Origin: Amycolatopsis jiangsuensis
GTDB lineage: Bacteria > Actinomycetota > Actinomycetes > Mycobacteriales > Pseudonocardiaceae
Assembly (NCBI RefSeq): GCF_014204865.1
Contig: NZ_JACHMG010000001.1
Location: 1,860,001 to 1,924,000, forward strand
Reading direction: 5' to 3'
DNA: 64,000 bases
The position numbers and the translations under genes are program-made. Shown here piece after piece: positions 7,454 through 16,258 of this stretch (the first letter of the stretch is position 1; every line of letters starts with the position of its first letter). Below the pieces are notes generated by a model. That model did not search any database. It was not told the origin of the DNA and saw only the letters and a list, made by a program, of their open reading frames with translations.

Positions 7454-8317
7454 ATGCTGAGCGTGCGGGGCCTGGGCAGGCGGTTCGGCTCGAAGCGGGC
7501 GTTGCGCGACTGCTCGTTCACCCTGCCCGAAGGCCGGGTGAGCGCACTGGTCGGACCGAACGGCGCGGGCAAGAGCACCCTGCTCTCGCTCGTCGCCGGG
7601 CTGCTCCTGCCGAGCGAGGGCACGATCACCGTGGCGGACGCCCCGGTGCGCGGCCGGATGCACCCGGACGTCGCGTTCCTCGCGCAGAGCCGCCCGCTGT
7701 ACGGCGATTTCACCGTCGCGGAAACGTTGCGGGCCGGAGCGAAACTCAACGACCGCTGGTCCGACGAGTACGCCCGGCAGACGCTGAACCTGCTCTCCGG
7801 TGTCGCGCTGGATCGCCGGATCCGGCAGCTGTCCGCGGGCGAGCGCACGCAGGTCGCGCTCGCCGTCGCGTTCGGACGGCTGCCGAAGCTGCTGCTGCTC
7901 GACGAGCCGCTGTCCGACCTCGACCCGCTGGCCCGGGACGAGACGCTGCGCATCCTGATGGCCGACGTCGCGGAGCGGGGCACCACAGTGCTGGTGTCCT
8001 CGCATCTGCTGACCGACCTCTCCCCGGTCTGCGATCACCTGGTCCTGCTGGACCGGGGAGAGCTGCGGCTGGCCGGCGACGTCGAGGACACCCTGCACGA
8101 GCACCGGCTGCTGGTCGGTCCGGCCGGCGCCGCGGCGCCGGCGGCCGAGCAGGTGATCGAAGCCAACCGGACCGGACGGCAGGCGATGCTGCTCGTCCGC
8201 GGAGCCGGCACCGTCCCTGCCGAATGGGAGGCGACCGTGCCGGAGCTGGAGCAGCTGGTACTGGCGTACCTGCGCGCCTCCCGGACCTCGGCGCGGCCGC
8301 CGGTCGTGCGCGGCTGA
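7454..8317 (+). CDS. ABC transporter ATP-binding protein (second in operon)
   Basis: A 287-residue ATPase with Walker A GPNGAGKST, signature LSAGERTQVA (a degenerate LSGGQ), Walker B LLLLDEPLSDLDP and SSHLLTD. It is clearly a paralogue of the ATPase at 5133, with the same domain order and the same C-terminal extension ending in LEQLVLAYLRA. ATG 7454 is preceded by GAGGAAGGA; a GTG at 7424 overlapping the regulator stop would add ten residues. No permease follows before the convergent TetR gene, so it probably pairs with the permease at 6023 as a heterodimer or serves a permease elsewhere. Confidence 0.87.
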   Translation: MLSVRGLGRRFGSKRALRDCSFTLPEGRVSALVGPNGAGKSTLLSLVAGLLLPSEGTITVADAPVRGRMHPDVAFLAQSRPLYGDFTVAETLRAGAKLNDRWSDEYARQTLNLLSGVALDRRIRQLSAGERTQVALAVAFGRLPKLLLLDEPLSDLDPLARDETLRILMADVAERGTTVLVSSHLLTDLSPVCDHLVLLDRGELRLAGDVEDTLHEHRLLVGPAGAAAPAAEQVIEANRTGRQAMLLVRGAGTVPAEWEATVPELEQLVLAYLRASRTSARPPVVRG

Positions 8318-8318
8318 G

Positions 8319-8924
8319 TCACCCCGGGTCGGCCAGCGCGCGGAGGTTGTCCACCAGCGCGTCCGCGAACGCTTCGTCGAGTTTCCCTTCGGGCAGCAGC
8401 AAACGCGCGTAACAGGCACCCCACAGCTGATCGACGAGCGCCTCGGCGTCGACCGCCGCCGGGAGCTGGCCGCGTTCGCGACCAGCGCGCAGCAACGCCA
8501 CCGCGCCCTCGCGGCGGGGACGGGTGTAGGTCGCGGAGATCTCCTCGGCGAGCTTCGGATCGTGCTGGGCGGAGCCGAGCAGCCCGGCGACCATCGGCGC
8601 GGTGCGGGGCTCGGACAGGTTCGCGGCGAACTCGCGCAGGTGGGCCCTCAGATCGGCCCACAGGTCACCGCTCGACTCGGGCCGCAGCGAATCCGCGTAG
8701 GTGTCCTCGAACGCGGCCAGCGCCAGCGAAGCGGGCGAGCGGAACCACTTGTACAGCGTCATCCTGCTGACCCCGGCCCGGCGCGCGACCTTGTCGAAGG
8801 TGACCTCCGAGATCCCGTTCTCCAGCAGCACGGCCGCCGCCGTTTCGAGGACGCGGCGGCGGACCTCCGCCGACGGCGGGCGGCCGCGGCCGCGCTTCGC
8901 CGGTTCGGCGTCGTTGCGCTCCAT
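8319..8924 (-). CDS. TetR-family transcriptional regulator
   Basis: A 201-residue regulator. The N-terminal HTH is clear: RRRVLETAAAVLLENGISEV, FDKVARRAGVSRMTLYKWF. It has a basic lead (AKRGRGRPPSAEVRRR). The C-terminal domain resembles the TetR_C class seen in regulators of small-molecule degradation or efflux. ATG 8924 is chosen because translation from 8966 would start inside the operator. It is divergent from the amidohydrolase at 8988, with a 25-bp palindrome in between, so it most likely represses both itself and the enzyme until an aromatic-type ligand binds. The ligand is unknown. Confidence 0.9.
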   Translation of the reverse strand: MERNDAEPAKRGRGRPPSAEVRRRVLETAAAVLLENGISEVTFDKVARRAGVSRMTLYKWFRSPASLALAAFEDTYADSLRPESSGDLWADLRAHLREFAANLSEPRTAPMVAGLLGSAQHDPKLAEEISATYTRPRREGAVALLRAGRERGQLPAAVDAEALVDQLWGACYARLLLPEGKLDEAFADALVDNLRALADPG

Positions 8925-8945
8925 GGGGCGGAAGCCTAACATCGA

Positions 8946-8970
8946 ATTAGTGGACAGCTTGTCCATTAAT
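8946..8970. promoter_or_regulatory. Palindromic operator for the divergent TetR/amidohydrolase pair
   Basis: The half-sites ATTAGTGGACAG and TTGTCCATTAAT flank a central C; 10 of 12 positions are symmetric. It lies 22 bases upstream of the TetR start and 18 upstream of the amidohydrolase start, so a bound TetR dimer could block both promoters. The core TGGACA-n3-TGTCCA is a classic TetR layout. Confidence 0.75.
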
Positions 8971-8987
8971 TATCCCGAGGAGACCCG

Positions 8988-9989
8988 ATGCGGATCGTCA
9001 CGCTGGAAGAGCACTTCTCCGACCCCGGTCTCACCGCGGCGAGCGCCCCGGCACTGCGGGAGCTCGCTCCCGACTTCCTGCGCGCGTACTCGGCCAACGG
9101 CCGAACCGCGACCACCGCCACCGCGGCGCCCGCGGAGCGTCTCGAGGAACTCGGCGAGGCCCGGATCGCGGACATGGACCGGCACGGCATCACCATGCAG
9201 GTCCTTTCCGGACTGTGGGGGCAGCAGGCTCCGGCCGACGTCGCTCCCGCGCTGACCCGCCGGGCCAACGAAACGGCCGCGGCCGCGGTGGCCGCGTATC
9301 CCGGCCGGTTCGCCGCCTTCGCCACGCTGCCCACCGCCGCTCCCGAAGCCGCCGCCCGCGAACTGGAGCGCTGCGTCTCCGAGCTCGGGTTCGTCGGCAC
9401 GCTCATCAACGGCCGCACCGAAGGGGATTTCCTCGACGCGCCACGGTTCGAGCCGGTGCTGGCCACGGCGGCCCGGCTGCGGGTCCCGATCTACCTGCAC
9501 CCCAGCCTGCCGCCACGCGCGGTCACCGACGCCTCCTACGCCGGACTCGACCCGATCGTCACCGCCCGGTTCCAGGCGGCCGCGTGGGGCTGGCACGTGG
9601 AGACCGCGACCCACTTCGTCCATGTGGTGCTGTCCGGGGTGTTCGACCGTCACCCGGACCTGCAGGTGATCCTGGGACACTGGGGCGAGATGATCCCGTT
9701 CTACCTGGACCGCCTCGACGACCAGTTCCCGACGCGGATCACCGGCCTGGACCGCCCGTTCGCCGACTACGTCCGCCACCACGTGCACCTCACGCCCAGC
9801 GGCATGTTCAGCCAGGCACAGCTGCGATTCTGCGTGGAGGCCGTGGGCGCCGGACGGATCCTGCACTCGGTCGACTACCCGTTCGTCGGCAACGACGGTG
9901 CCGTGGAGTTCCTGGAAGCAGCCGACCTGACCACCGAGGACAAGCACCGCATCGCGCACGGGAACGCGGAAAAGCTGTTGGGCGTGTGA
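8988..9989 (+). CDS. Amidohydrolase-family protein (ACMSD / hydroxybenzoate decarboxylase-like)
   Basis: A 333-residue TIM-barrel metal enzyme of the amidohydrolase-2 (ACMSD) group. Expected elements are in order: LEEHF at residues 6-10 in place of the usual HxH metal motif, as in 2,3-dihydroxybenzoate and gamma-resorcylate decarboxylases; YLHPSLPP near 170; LGHWGE near 230; and HSVDYPF near 295 with the catalytic Asp. ATG 8988 has CGAGGAGA just upstream. These enzymes do non-oxidative decarboxylation of aromatic acids or hydrolysis of related rings. Control by the divergent TetR would fit an inducible degradation step. The exact substrate cannot be read from sequence; a link with the DHB genes 20 kb away is only a thought. 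Confidence 0.82.
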   Translation: MRIVTLEEHFSDPGLTAASAPALRELAPDFLRAYSANGRTATTATAAPAERLEELGEARIADMDRHGITMQVLSGLWGQQAPADVAPALTRRANETAAAAVAAYPGRFAAFATLPTAAPEAAARELERCVSELGFVGTLINGRTEGDFLDAPRFEPVLATAARLRVPIYLHPSLPPRAVTDASYAGLDPIVTARFQAAAWGWHVETATHFVHVVLSGVFDRHPDLQVILGHWGEMIPFYLDRLDDQFPTRITGLDRPFADYVRHHVHLTPSGMFSQAQLRFCVEAVGAGRILHSVDYPFVGNDGAVEFLEAADLTTEDKHRIAHGNAEKLLGV

Positions 9990-9993
9990 TCCG

Positions 9994-12222
9994 TCAGCGG
10001 AAGGTGCGCAACCGCAGGCTGTTGGACACCACGAGTACCGAGGACAGCGACATCGCCGCGCCGGCGATCAGCGGGTTGAGCAGGCCGAGCGCGGCCAGCG
10101 GCAGCGCGGCGACGTTGTAGCCGAACGCCCAGGCCAGGTTGCCGCGCAGCACGCCGAGGGTGCGGTCGGCGAGCCGGATCGCGTCCGGCACCACCGCCAG
10201 GTCCTCCCGCACGAGCACGACGTCCGCCGACCGCAGCGCGATGTCGCTGCCGTGCGCCATGGCCATGCCGAGGTCGGCGCCGGCCAGTGCGGGGCCGTCG
10301 TTGATCCCGTCGCCGACCATCGCCACCCGGGCCCCGTCCGCCCGCAGCCGCTCGACGACCTCCGCCTTCGCCGCGGGCAGCACCTCCGCACGGACCTCGT
10401 CGACGCCGATCTCCGCGCCGACCGCCTCGGCCGCGATCCGGTGGTCGCCGGTCAGCAGCACGGTCCGCAGTCCCAGCTCGCGCAGCGCGGCGACCGCGGC
10501 GCGAGCGGACGGCTTGACCACGTCGCGGACGACGAGGACACCGGCCACGTCGCCGTCGACCGCGACCACCACCGGCACCGCGCCCTGCTCCTGAGCCGAG
10601 GCGACCCGCGCCGCGCTCTCTTCCGGCAGGCCGATCCCCCGGTCGGCGAACAGCCGCGGACTGCCGAGGAGTACCCGACGACCGTCCACTGTGCCCTGTG
10701 CACCGAGGCCGGGCAACGCCTCGAACTCCGTCACCGCAGGCAGTTCGGCGACTTCGGCGTTCGCGGCCGTCACCACCGCGGCGGCCACGGCGTGTTCCGA
10801 GCCGGCTTCGACCGCGCCGGCGAACCACAGCAGGTCGTTCACCGTCCGGCCGGCGTCCGGATACCCGGCGGTGAACGTCATCCGGCCGGTGGTGACGGTG
10901 CCGGTCTTGTCCAGCACGACTGTGTCCACGCGGCGGCTCGCCTCCAGCGCCTCCGGGCCCTTGATCAGGATGCCGAGCTGCGCGCCCCGGCCGACGCCCG
11001 CGGCCAGCGCGGTCGGCGTCGCCAGGCCGAGGGCGCAGGGGCAGGCGATGATCAGCACCGAGATCGCCGCGGTGAACGCGTCCCGCACCGGATGCCCGGT
11101 CCACCACCAGCCCGCGAAGGTCAGCGCAGCCAGCGCCAGTACGGCCGGGACGAACACCGCGCAGATCCGGTCCACCAGCCGCTGCACAGATGCCTTGCGG
11201 GCCTGGGCACGTTCGGCCAGCGCCGTCATCTGCGCAAGCTGAGTGTGCGCTCCCACCGCCACCGCCCGCACGACGAGGCGGCCCTCCCGGTTCACCGAGG
11301 CGCCGATGACCCGGTCCGCCGGGCTCACCTCGGCGGGCACCGGTTCGCCGGTGAGTGCACTAGTGTCCACTGTGGATCGTCCGCTTTCCACGATCCCGTC
11401 GGCGGCCAGCGCCTCTCCCGGCCGCACCACGAACCGGTCCCCCACCGCCAGCTCGGCGATCGGCACCAGTGCTTCGGTGCCGTCCCGCAGCACGCGGACC
11501 TCCTTGGCGGCCAAGGCATCCAGCGCCTCCAGCAGGCCGGCCGCACTGCGCCGGGAACGGCTTTCGAAGTAGCGCCCGGCGAGCAGGAACGTGGTGACCC
11601 CGGCTGCGACGTCGAGGTACACCGCGTCCGCGCCGGGCGCGGTGGGCCCGAAACCCACCCAGTAGCCGGATTCCGTACCGCTGCTCAGCGTCGTCCAGGC
11701 CGACCAGGTGAACGAGGCGAGCACGCCGAGCGAGACGAGCGTGTCCATACTCGACGAGCGGTGCCGCAGGTTCCGCAGCGCGGCGCGGTGGAACGGCAGC
11801 GCGGCCCAGAACACGACCGGCACCGCCAGCGCCAGGCACAGCACCTGCCAGCCGGGGAACCGCAGGGACGGCACCAGCGCCAGCGTGATCGACAGATCAC
11901 CGACCGGGACCGCGAGCACCGCGGCCACGATCAGGCGCCGGCGCAGGTCCCGTACCCGGGCCTCGGTGAGGTCGGGTGAGCCGGCCTCCCGCGGCCTCGC
12001 CCGGTAACCGGCCTTGCGGACGCGTTCCAGCAGCACGTCGTCGCCGACCGCGGCCGACGCGTGCACGGTGGCGCGTTCGGTCGCGTAGTTGACCGACGCG
12101 CGGACGCCGTCGATCTTGTTGAGCGCCCGCTCGACACGGGCGGAACAGGCGGCACAGGTCATACCGGTCACGTTCAGCTCGACCGTGCGAACGGCCGGCG
12201 GTGCCGGGGTGGCGGTGGTCAT
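9994..12222 (-). CDS. copA: Heavy-metal (copper-type) translocating P-type ATPase
   Basis: A 742-residue P1B-ATPase. An N-terminal heavy-metal-associated domain carries GMTCAAC (Cys at residues 23 and 26). The membrane CPC motif is in IIACPCALGLATP, the actuator motif is TGEPVP, the phosphorylation site is DKTGT, and the hinge is MVGDGINDGPAL. The usual SEHP of the nucleotide-binding domain reads SEHA here, a mild departure. ATG 12222 is used; a longer frame overlaps the upstream gene. It lies 28 bases downstream of a CopD-CtaG fusion gene, so the pair probably handles copper export and delivery to cytochrome oxidase. CPC plus the HMA domain favour Cu(I). Confidence 0.93.
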   Translation of the reverse strand: MTTATPAPPAVRTVELNVTGMTCAACSARVERALNKIDGVRASVNYATERATVHASAAVGDDVLLERVRKAGYRARPREAGSPDLTEARVRDLRRRLIVAAVLAVPVGDLSITLALVPSLRFPGWQVLCLALAVPVVFWAALPFHRAALRNLRHRSSSMDTLVSLGVLASFTWSAWTTLSSGTESGYWVGFGPTAPGADAVYLDVAAGVTTFLLAGRYFESRSRRSAAGLLEALDALAAKEVRVLRDGTEALVPIAELAVGDRFVVRPGEALAADGIVESGRSTVDTSALTGEPVPAEVSPADRVIGASVNREGRLVVRAVAVGAHTQLAQMTALAERAQARKASVQRLVDRICAVFVPAVLALAALTFAGWWWTGHPVRDAFTAAISVLIIACPCALGLATPTALAAGVGRGAQLGILIKGPEALEASRRVDTVVLDKTGTVTTGRMTFTAGYPDAGRTVNDLLWFAGAVEAGSEHAVAAAVVTAANAEVAELPAVTEFEALPGLGAQGTVDGRRVLLGSPRLFADRGIGLPEESAARVASAQEQGAVPVVVAVDGDVAGVLVVRDVVKPSARAAVAALRELGLRTVLLTGDHRIAAEAVGAEIGVDEVRAEVLPAAKAEVVERLRADGARVAMVGDGINDGPALAGADLGMAMAHGSDIALRSADVVLVREDLAVVPDAIRLADRTLGVLRGNLAWAFGYNVAALPLAALGLLNPLIAGAAMSLSSVLVVSNSLRLRTFR

Positions 12223-12250
12223 GTCGGTTCTCCGGGATCGGGCCGTGCGC

Positions 12251-14161
12251 TCAGCGCCCGCGCTGGGCGAGCTGGGCGAGCATGGCGTTGTAGGCATCGA
12301 ATTCGGCTTCGCCGCTGCGGTCGGCACGCCGGGCGCGGCGTTCGTCGTCGCGGGACCACTGCACCAGCAGGGCGACCACGATCACGATCAGCGGAAGTTC
12401 CCCGCTGGCCCAGGCGATTCCGCCGCCGAGCCGCTGGTCGGCGAGCAGGTCGCCGGCCCACGGCAGAGCGAGGTAGTGGTAGTAGGTCGCGGCGATCACG
12501 GTCTGCTTGCTCATCACGATCACGCCGAAGAACGCGTGGAAGGGCATCACCGCGAACAGCACGCCGAGCCGGGCCAGGTGCGGCATCCGGCGCGGGGTGC
12601 GGTCCGTGCCGACCACCACCCAGGCGAACAGGTAGCCGGTGACCAGGAAGTGCACCCGCATCAGCTCGTGCGACCAGTGGAAGAGCATCGCCTGCCCGAA
12701 CAGGTCCGAGAAGTACAGCGCGTAGAACGATCCGGCGAACAGGATCGCCGCCACCGCCGGATGCGCGAGGAACCGGGTGACCGGCGCGTGCAGCAGATCC
12801 ACCAGCCATTCGCGCGCACCCGGCACCCCGGAGCGTGCGGGCAGCGCCCGCAGCGCGAGCGTGACCGGCCCGCCCAGCACCAGCAGCACCGGCGCGAACA
12901 TGTTGAGCGTCATGTGCGTGACCATGTGCAGGCTGAACGTGCCCGGCGAGTAGGTGCCGACACCGGATGAGGTCGCGACCAGCACCAGCAGCCAGCCCAG
13001 CAGCCAGGCGGCCGCGCGGCCGCCCGCCCATGCGTCGCCGCGCCGGCGCAGCCGCCGCATTCCGAGCAGGTAGAGCAGGCAGGCGAGCACGGCGATCGGG
13101 CCGAGCACCAGATCGGGCCGCCAGTCGGTAACCAGCCGAAGCCACGACGGTGGCGTGTCCAGCCCGTACCCGAGAATGGTCTCTTGGACCGACGCCGGAT
13201 GGTTCACGAACGACGGGGGCACGAGCACGGTGAGCGCCACCGAACCACCGGTCGCGAGCATCAGCAGCAGCAGCTCGATCGCCGCGACGCGCCCCGGCGA
13301 CCGGCCCCGCGCGGCGGCCAGCATCGCGCCGGCCGCCCCGAGCAGGACCACCTCGACCGCGAGCAGCAGGCCGTAGCGGCTGAACAACCCGTCCGGCCGG
13401 GCGGTGACGAGCCCACCCACCGCCCCGGACACCAGCACGACCGCGAAGCAGATCCGGGAAAGCCGGTGGTAGCGGCGCAGGATCAGCTCGTCCGGAGTGC
13501 GGCGGCGGAGGTGACCGAGCAACGCGAGCAGCGCGCCGAGCCAGATCGCGGCAGCCGGCACGTGCCAGAACAGCGCGTCGGTGGCGAAGTCGTGTCCGGC
13601 GCCGACCGACACGTGGCCGACCACTACCGGCGCCAGCAGTCCTGCCGCCGCGACGACGAGCGCGAGAACCACGGGACGCCAGGCCATCGTGGGCCACGCC
13701 AGTGCGGTCGCGATGGCCGCGGCGACCACGACGCACAGCCACGCCTTGGGCTCCTCGGCCGCACCGATCGTCGAGAGCAGGGCGTCCGGCCGGAGCGCGG
13801 TGCCGAGCGGCAATCCCGCGGCGACGGCCGCCGACAACGGCACGGCAGCGATGGCGGCGGCCAGCCAGCAGGCAGCGCTGCCGGCCGCGAACCGGACCGC
13901 GGCGTAGGACTCCGCCGTCAGCTTCCCGTCTCGCCGGCCGGGTGCGACGAACGCCGCGAACACCAGTCCGCCGACGCAGCCCGCCCCGGCCGCTTCCGCG
14001 GCGAACCGGACGATCGCAAACCCGAACGTGACCGCTTCGCCGGGGTCGGCGGTCCCCAGCGGGGTGTAGACGTCACCCGCGGTGGCGACGATGATCAGCA
14101 GCAGGACCAGTCCCGCCACCACCGCGGCCACGATCGCACCGCGGAACCTGCTTCTCTTCAC
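12251..14161 (-). CDS. CopD-CtaG fusion: copper resistance / cytochrome c oxidase assembly membrane protein
   Basis: A 636-residue membrane protein with about 14-16 spans. The first half has CopD-type features (VGHVSVGAGHDFATDALFWHVPAAAIWLGALLA, in pieces), with histidines in membrane helices thought to bind copper. The second half matches caa3-type CtaG (SLHMVTHMTLNMFAPVLL; FYALYFSDLFGQAMLFHWSHELMRVHF, in pieces), also rich in His and Met. This two-domain arrangement is common in actinobacteria. ATG 14161 is preceded by a long non-coding gap shared with the inositol genes. It is first in an operon with the copper ATPase; a role in periplasmic copper supply to the oxidase is inferred. Confidence 0.88.
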   Translation of the reverse strand: MKRSRFRGAIVAAVVAGLVLLLIIVATAGDVYTPLGTADPGEAVTFGFAIVRFAAEAAGAGCVGGLVFAAFVAPGRRDGKLTAESYAAVRFAAGSAACWLAAAIAAVPLSAAVAAGLPLGTALRPDALLSTIGAAEEPKAWLCVVVAAAIATALAWPTMAWRPVVLALVVAAAGLLAPVVVGHVSVGAGHDFATDALFWHVPAAAIWLGALLALLGHLRRRTPDELILRRYHRLSRICFAVVLVSGAVGGLVTARPDGLFSRYGLLLAVEVVLLGAAGAMLAAARGRSPGRVAAIELLLLMLATGGSVALTVLVPPSFVNHPASVQETILGYGLDTPPSWLRLVTDWRPDLVLGPIAVLACLLYLLGMRRLRRRGDAWAGGRAAAWLLGWLLVLVATSSGVGTYSPGTFSLHMVTHMTLNMFAPVLLVLGGPVTLALRALPARSGVPGAREWLVDLLHAPVTRFLAHPAVAAILFAGSFYALYFSDLFGQAMLFHWSHELMRVHFLVTGYLFAWVVVGTDRTPRRMPHLARLGVLFAVMPFHAFFGVIVMSKQTVIAATYYHYLALPWAGDLLADQRLGGGIAWASGELPLIVIVVALLVQWSRDDERRARRADRSGEAEFDAYNAMLAQLAQRGR

Positions 14162-14380
14162 GTCTCACCGGTCGGCCCGGACCCCGGCCCGGTTCCCGAC
14201 GGTGCCAGGTGATCCCGGCCACTGACGGCGGCGGGCCCTGGCGCGGAACTCCGTGCCGCCGCTTGGCAAGTCCCGGGCCCGCTGGCAGGGTCGGTCCCGC
14301 GCCACTCGCGGGCCGGGAGATCGGCCTGCTCCGACGCGAGGCCCACACGACCAGGTACTGCGGAAGCTCGGAGGGAACCA

Positions 14381-15250
14381 GTGACGGATACGGTGCGGCG
14401 CATCGTCGCCCGGCGGGTACGCGAACCGGAGGCGATCGCCGAGGCGGCCGCCGCGCGGGTGCGTGCGGAATCGCCGTTCAACGACAGGGGCGCGGCGATG
14501 ATCATCGCCGCGGACCACCCGGCACGCGGCGCGAACGCCGTCGGGGGCGACGCCCTCGCGATGGCCGACCGCGGCGAACTGCTGGAGCGGCTGTGCCTCG
14601 CCCTCGAACGCCCGGGCGTGACCGGCGTGCTGGCCACCGCGGACGTGCTCGACGATCTGCTGCTGCTCGGTGTGCTGGAGGGCAAGACCGTGCTCGGTTC
14701 GATGAACCGCACGGGACTGGCCGGGTCGAGCTTCGAGGTCGACGACCGGTTCGCCTGCTACGACGCGGAAACGATCGCCCGGATGGGATTCGACGGCGGC
14801 AAGATGCTGACCCGGATCTGCCTGTCCGACCCCGCCACACCGGGCGTGCTGGAGAACACCGCGCGGGCGATCGGCGACCTCGCCGACCGCCGGCTGATCG
14901 CGATGGTCGAACCGTTCCTGTCGGAGTGGTCCGACGGGCGGTTGCGCAACGACCTCTCCCCCGAGGCGGTGATCCGCTCGATCACCATCGCCGCCGGCCT
15001 CGGCCGCACGTCCGCCCACACCTGGCTGAAGCTGCCGGTGGTCGAGGACATGGAGCGCGTGCTTGCCGCCTCGACCCTGCCGGCCGTCCTGCTCGGCGGC
15101 GAGGTCAAGGACGCCGACGCGGCGTTCTCGGCGTGGCAGAAGGCACTCGCGTTGCCGACCGTGCAGGGCCTGGTGGTCGGCCGGTCGCTGCTCTACCCGC
15201 ACGACGGCGACGTCGCCAAAGCCGTGGACACGGCGGTGGGGCTGCTGTGA
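14381..15250 (+). CDS. Cgl0159-family (beta/alpha)8-barrel aldolase-like protein of inositol catabolism
   Basis: A 289-residue protein that resembles class I aldolases related to deoxyribose-phosphate aldolase and IolJ. Motifs include MIIAADHPARGANAVGGD near the N-terminus, the Asp/Lys-rich strands GGKMLTRIC and HTWLKLPVVEDME (a candidate Schiff-base Lys), and the phosphate-binding end GLVVGRSLLYPHDGDV. Members of this family sit in myo-inositol gene clusters, and the next gene is iolB with a 4-base GTGA overlap. It may act on the phosphorylated ring-opened intermediate. ATG is not available; the GTG at 14381 has GGAGGGAAC just upstream. Confidence 0.8.
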   Translation: MTDTVRRIVARRVREPEAIAEAAAARVRAESPFNDRGAAMIIAADHPARGANAVGGDALAMADRGELLERLCLALERPGVTGVLATADVLDDLLLLGVLEGKTVLGSMNRTGLAGSSFEVDDRFACYDAETIARMGFDGGKMLTRICLSDPATPGVLENTARAIGDLADRRLIAMVEPFLSEWSDGRLRNDLSPEAVIRSITIAAGLGRTSAHTWLKLPVVEDMERVLAASTLPAVLLGGEVKDADAAFSAWQKALALPTVQGLVVGRSLLYPHDGDVAKAVDTAVGLL

Positions 15251-16086
15251 ACCTCCACCGGAAGGCGGGCAGCACCGCCGAAGCACCGTTCAGCCTCGTC
15301 GTCACCCCGGAATCGGCCGGCTGGGGATACTCCGGCCTGCGCGTGCTGGAACTGGACGGCACCGCAGCAGTGTCCACTGGGGACTCCGAGGCACTGGTCC
15401 TGCCGCTGTCGGGCCGGTGCACCGTGCGCGTCGACGGGGAAACCTTCGAACTGGCCGGGCGCACCGGCGTCTTCGACTCGGTGACCGATTTCGCCTACCT
15501 GCCCAGGGATGCCGAAGCAGAGATCACCGGCAGCGGCCGATTCGCGTTGCCCTCGGCGAAGACGTCGAAGCGGCTGGACGCCCGGTACGGTCCGGCGTCC
15601 GGGGTACCCGTCGAGCTGCGCGGAGCGGGCAACTGCAGCCGCCAGGTCAACAACTACTGCCTGCCCCACACGTTCGAGGCCGACCAGCTGCTCGTGTGCG
15701 AGGTCCTGACGCCGAGCGGGAACTGGTCCTCCTACCCGCCGCACAAACACGACGAGGCACGCGAGGGCGAAAGCGAACTCGAGGAGATCTACTACTTCGA
15801 AGTCGCCGGCGGCGGTGCCGGGTACCAACGCGTGTACGGCACCGCCGACCGGCCGATCGAGGTACTGGCCGAGGTGCGTTCCGGCGACGTGGTGCTGATC
15901 CCGCACGGCTGGCACGGCCCGTCCATGGCCGCGCCCGGCTACGACCTGTACTACCTCAACGTGATGGCCGGCCCCGGACCGGAACGCGCGTGGCTGATCT
16001 GCGACGACCCGGCGCACGCCTGGGTCCGCGCGACCTGGGACACCCAGGACGTCGATCCGCGCCTGCCGTTCGGGCGCCGCGGCTAA
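15247..16086 (+). CDS. iolB: 5-deoxy-glucuronate isomerase
   Basis: A 279-residue bicupin-fold isomerase that converts 5-deoxy-D-glucuronate to 2-deoxy-5-keto-gluconate in myo-inositol degradation. Family signatures are clear: the metal-binding SSYPPHKHDE with LEEIYYFE following, then VVLIPHGWHGPSMAAPGYDLYY (in pieces) and a C-terminal DPRLPFG. Length is normal. The GTG start overlaps the upstream stop. The rest of an iol cluster (iolC, D, E, G, A) is not in the window, so this two-gene unit is either the end of a split pathway or works with genes elsewhere. Confidence 0.93.
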   Translation: MNLHRKAGSTAEAPFSLVVTPESAGWGYSGLRVLELDGTAAVSTGDSEALVLPLSGRCTVRVDGETFELAGRTGVFDSVTDFAYLPRDAEAEITGSGRFALPSAKTSKRLDARYGPASGVPVELRGAGNCSRQVNNYCLPHTFEADQLLVCEVLTPSGNWSSYPPHKHDEAREGESELEEIYYFEVAGGGAGYQRVYGTADRPIEVLAEVRSGDVVLIPHGWHGPSMAAPGYDLYYLNVMAGPGPERAWLICDDPAHAWVRATWDTQDVDPRLPFGRRG

Positions 16087-16095
16087 CGGTTCGCC

Positions 16096-16152
<57 letters not shown>

Positions 16153-16225
16153 TGAGGACTTCTCAAACCCGCCGCGGGATGACAAGCTACGCACCGTCCG
16201 GGGCGGAAGGGCCCCGCTCGCATGA

Positions 16226-16239
16226 TGACAACGTTGTCA
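16226..16239. promoter_or_regulatory. LacI-type operator upstream of the GH92 gene
   Basis: TGACAACGTTGTCA is a perfect 14-bp palindrome with the central CG typical of LacI-family sites. It lies 19 bases before the ATG at 16259 and would block initiation when bound. No LacI gene is in the window, so the regulator must be encoded elsewhere. Confidence 0.75.
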
Positions 16240-16258
16240 GCTTCCTGGAGGTGCGTCC

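Noticed and set aside
14162..14380. Possible second cobalamin riboswitch before the inositol genes
   Set aside because: Pieces such as GGTCCCGCGCCACT (14293-14306) resemble the B12 box, but the GGTG-AA-TCC core and the downstream conserved block are missing or out of place, and the genes have no B12 link. A covariance-model search would settle it.
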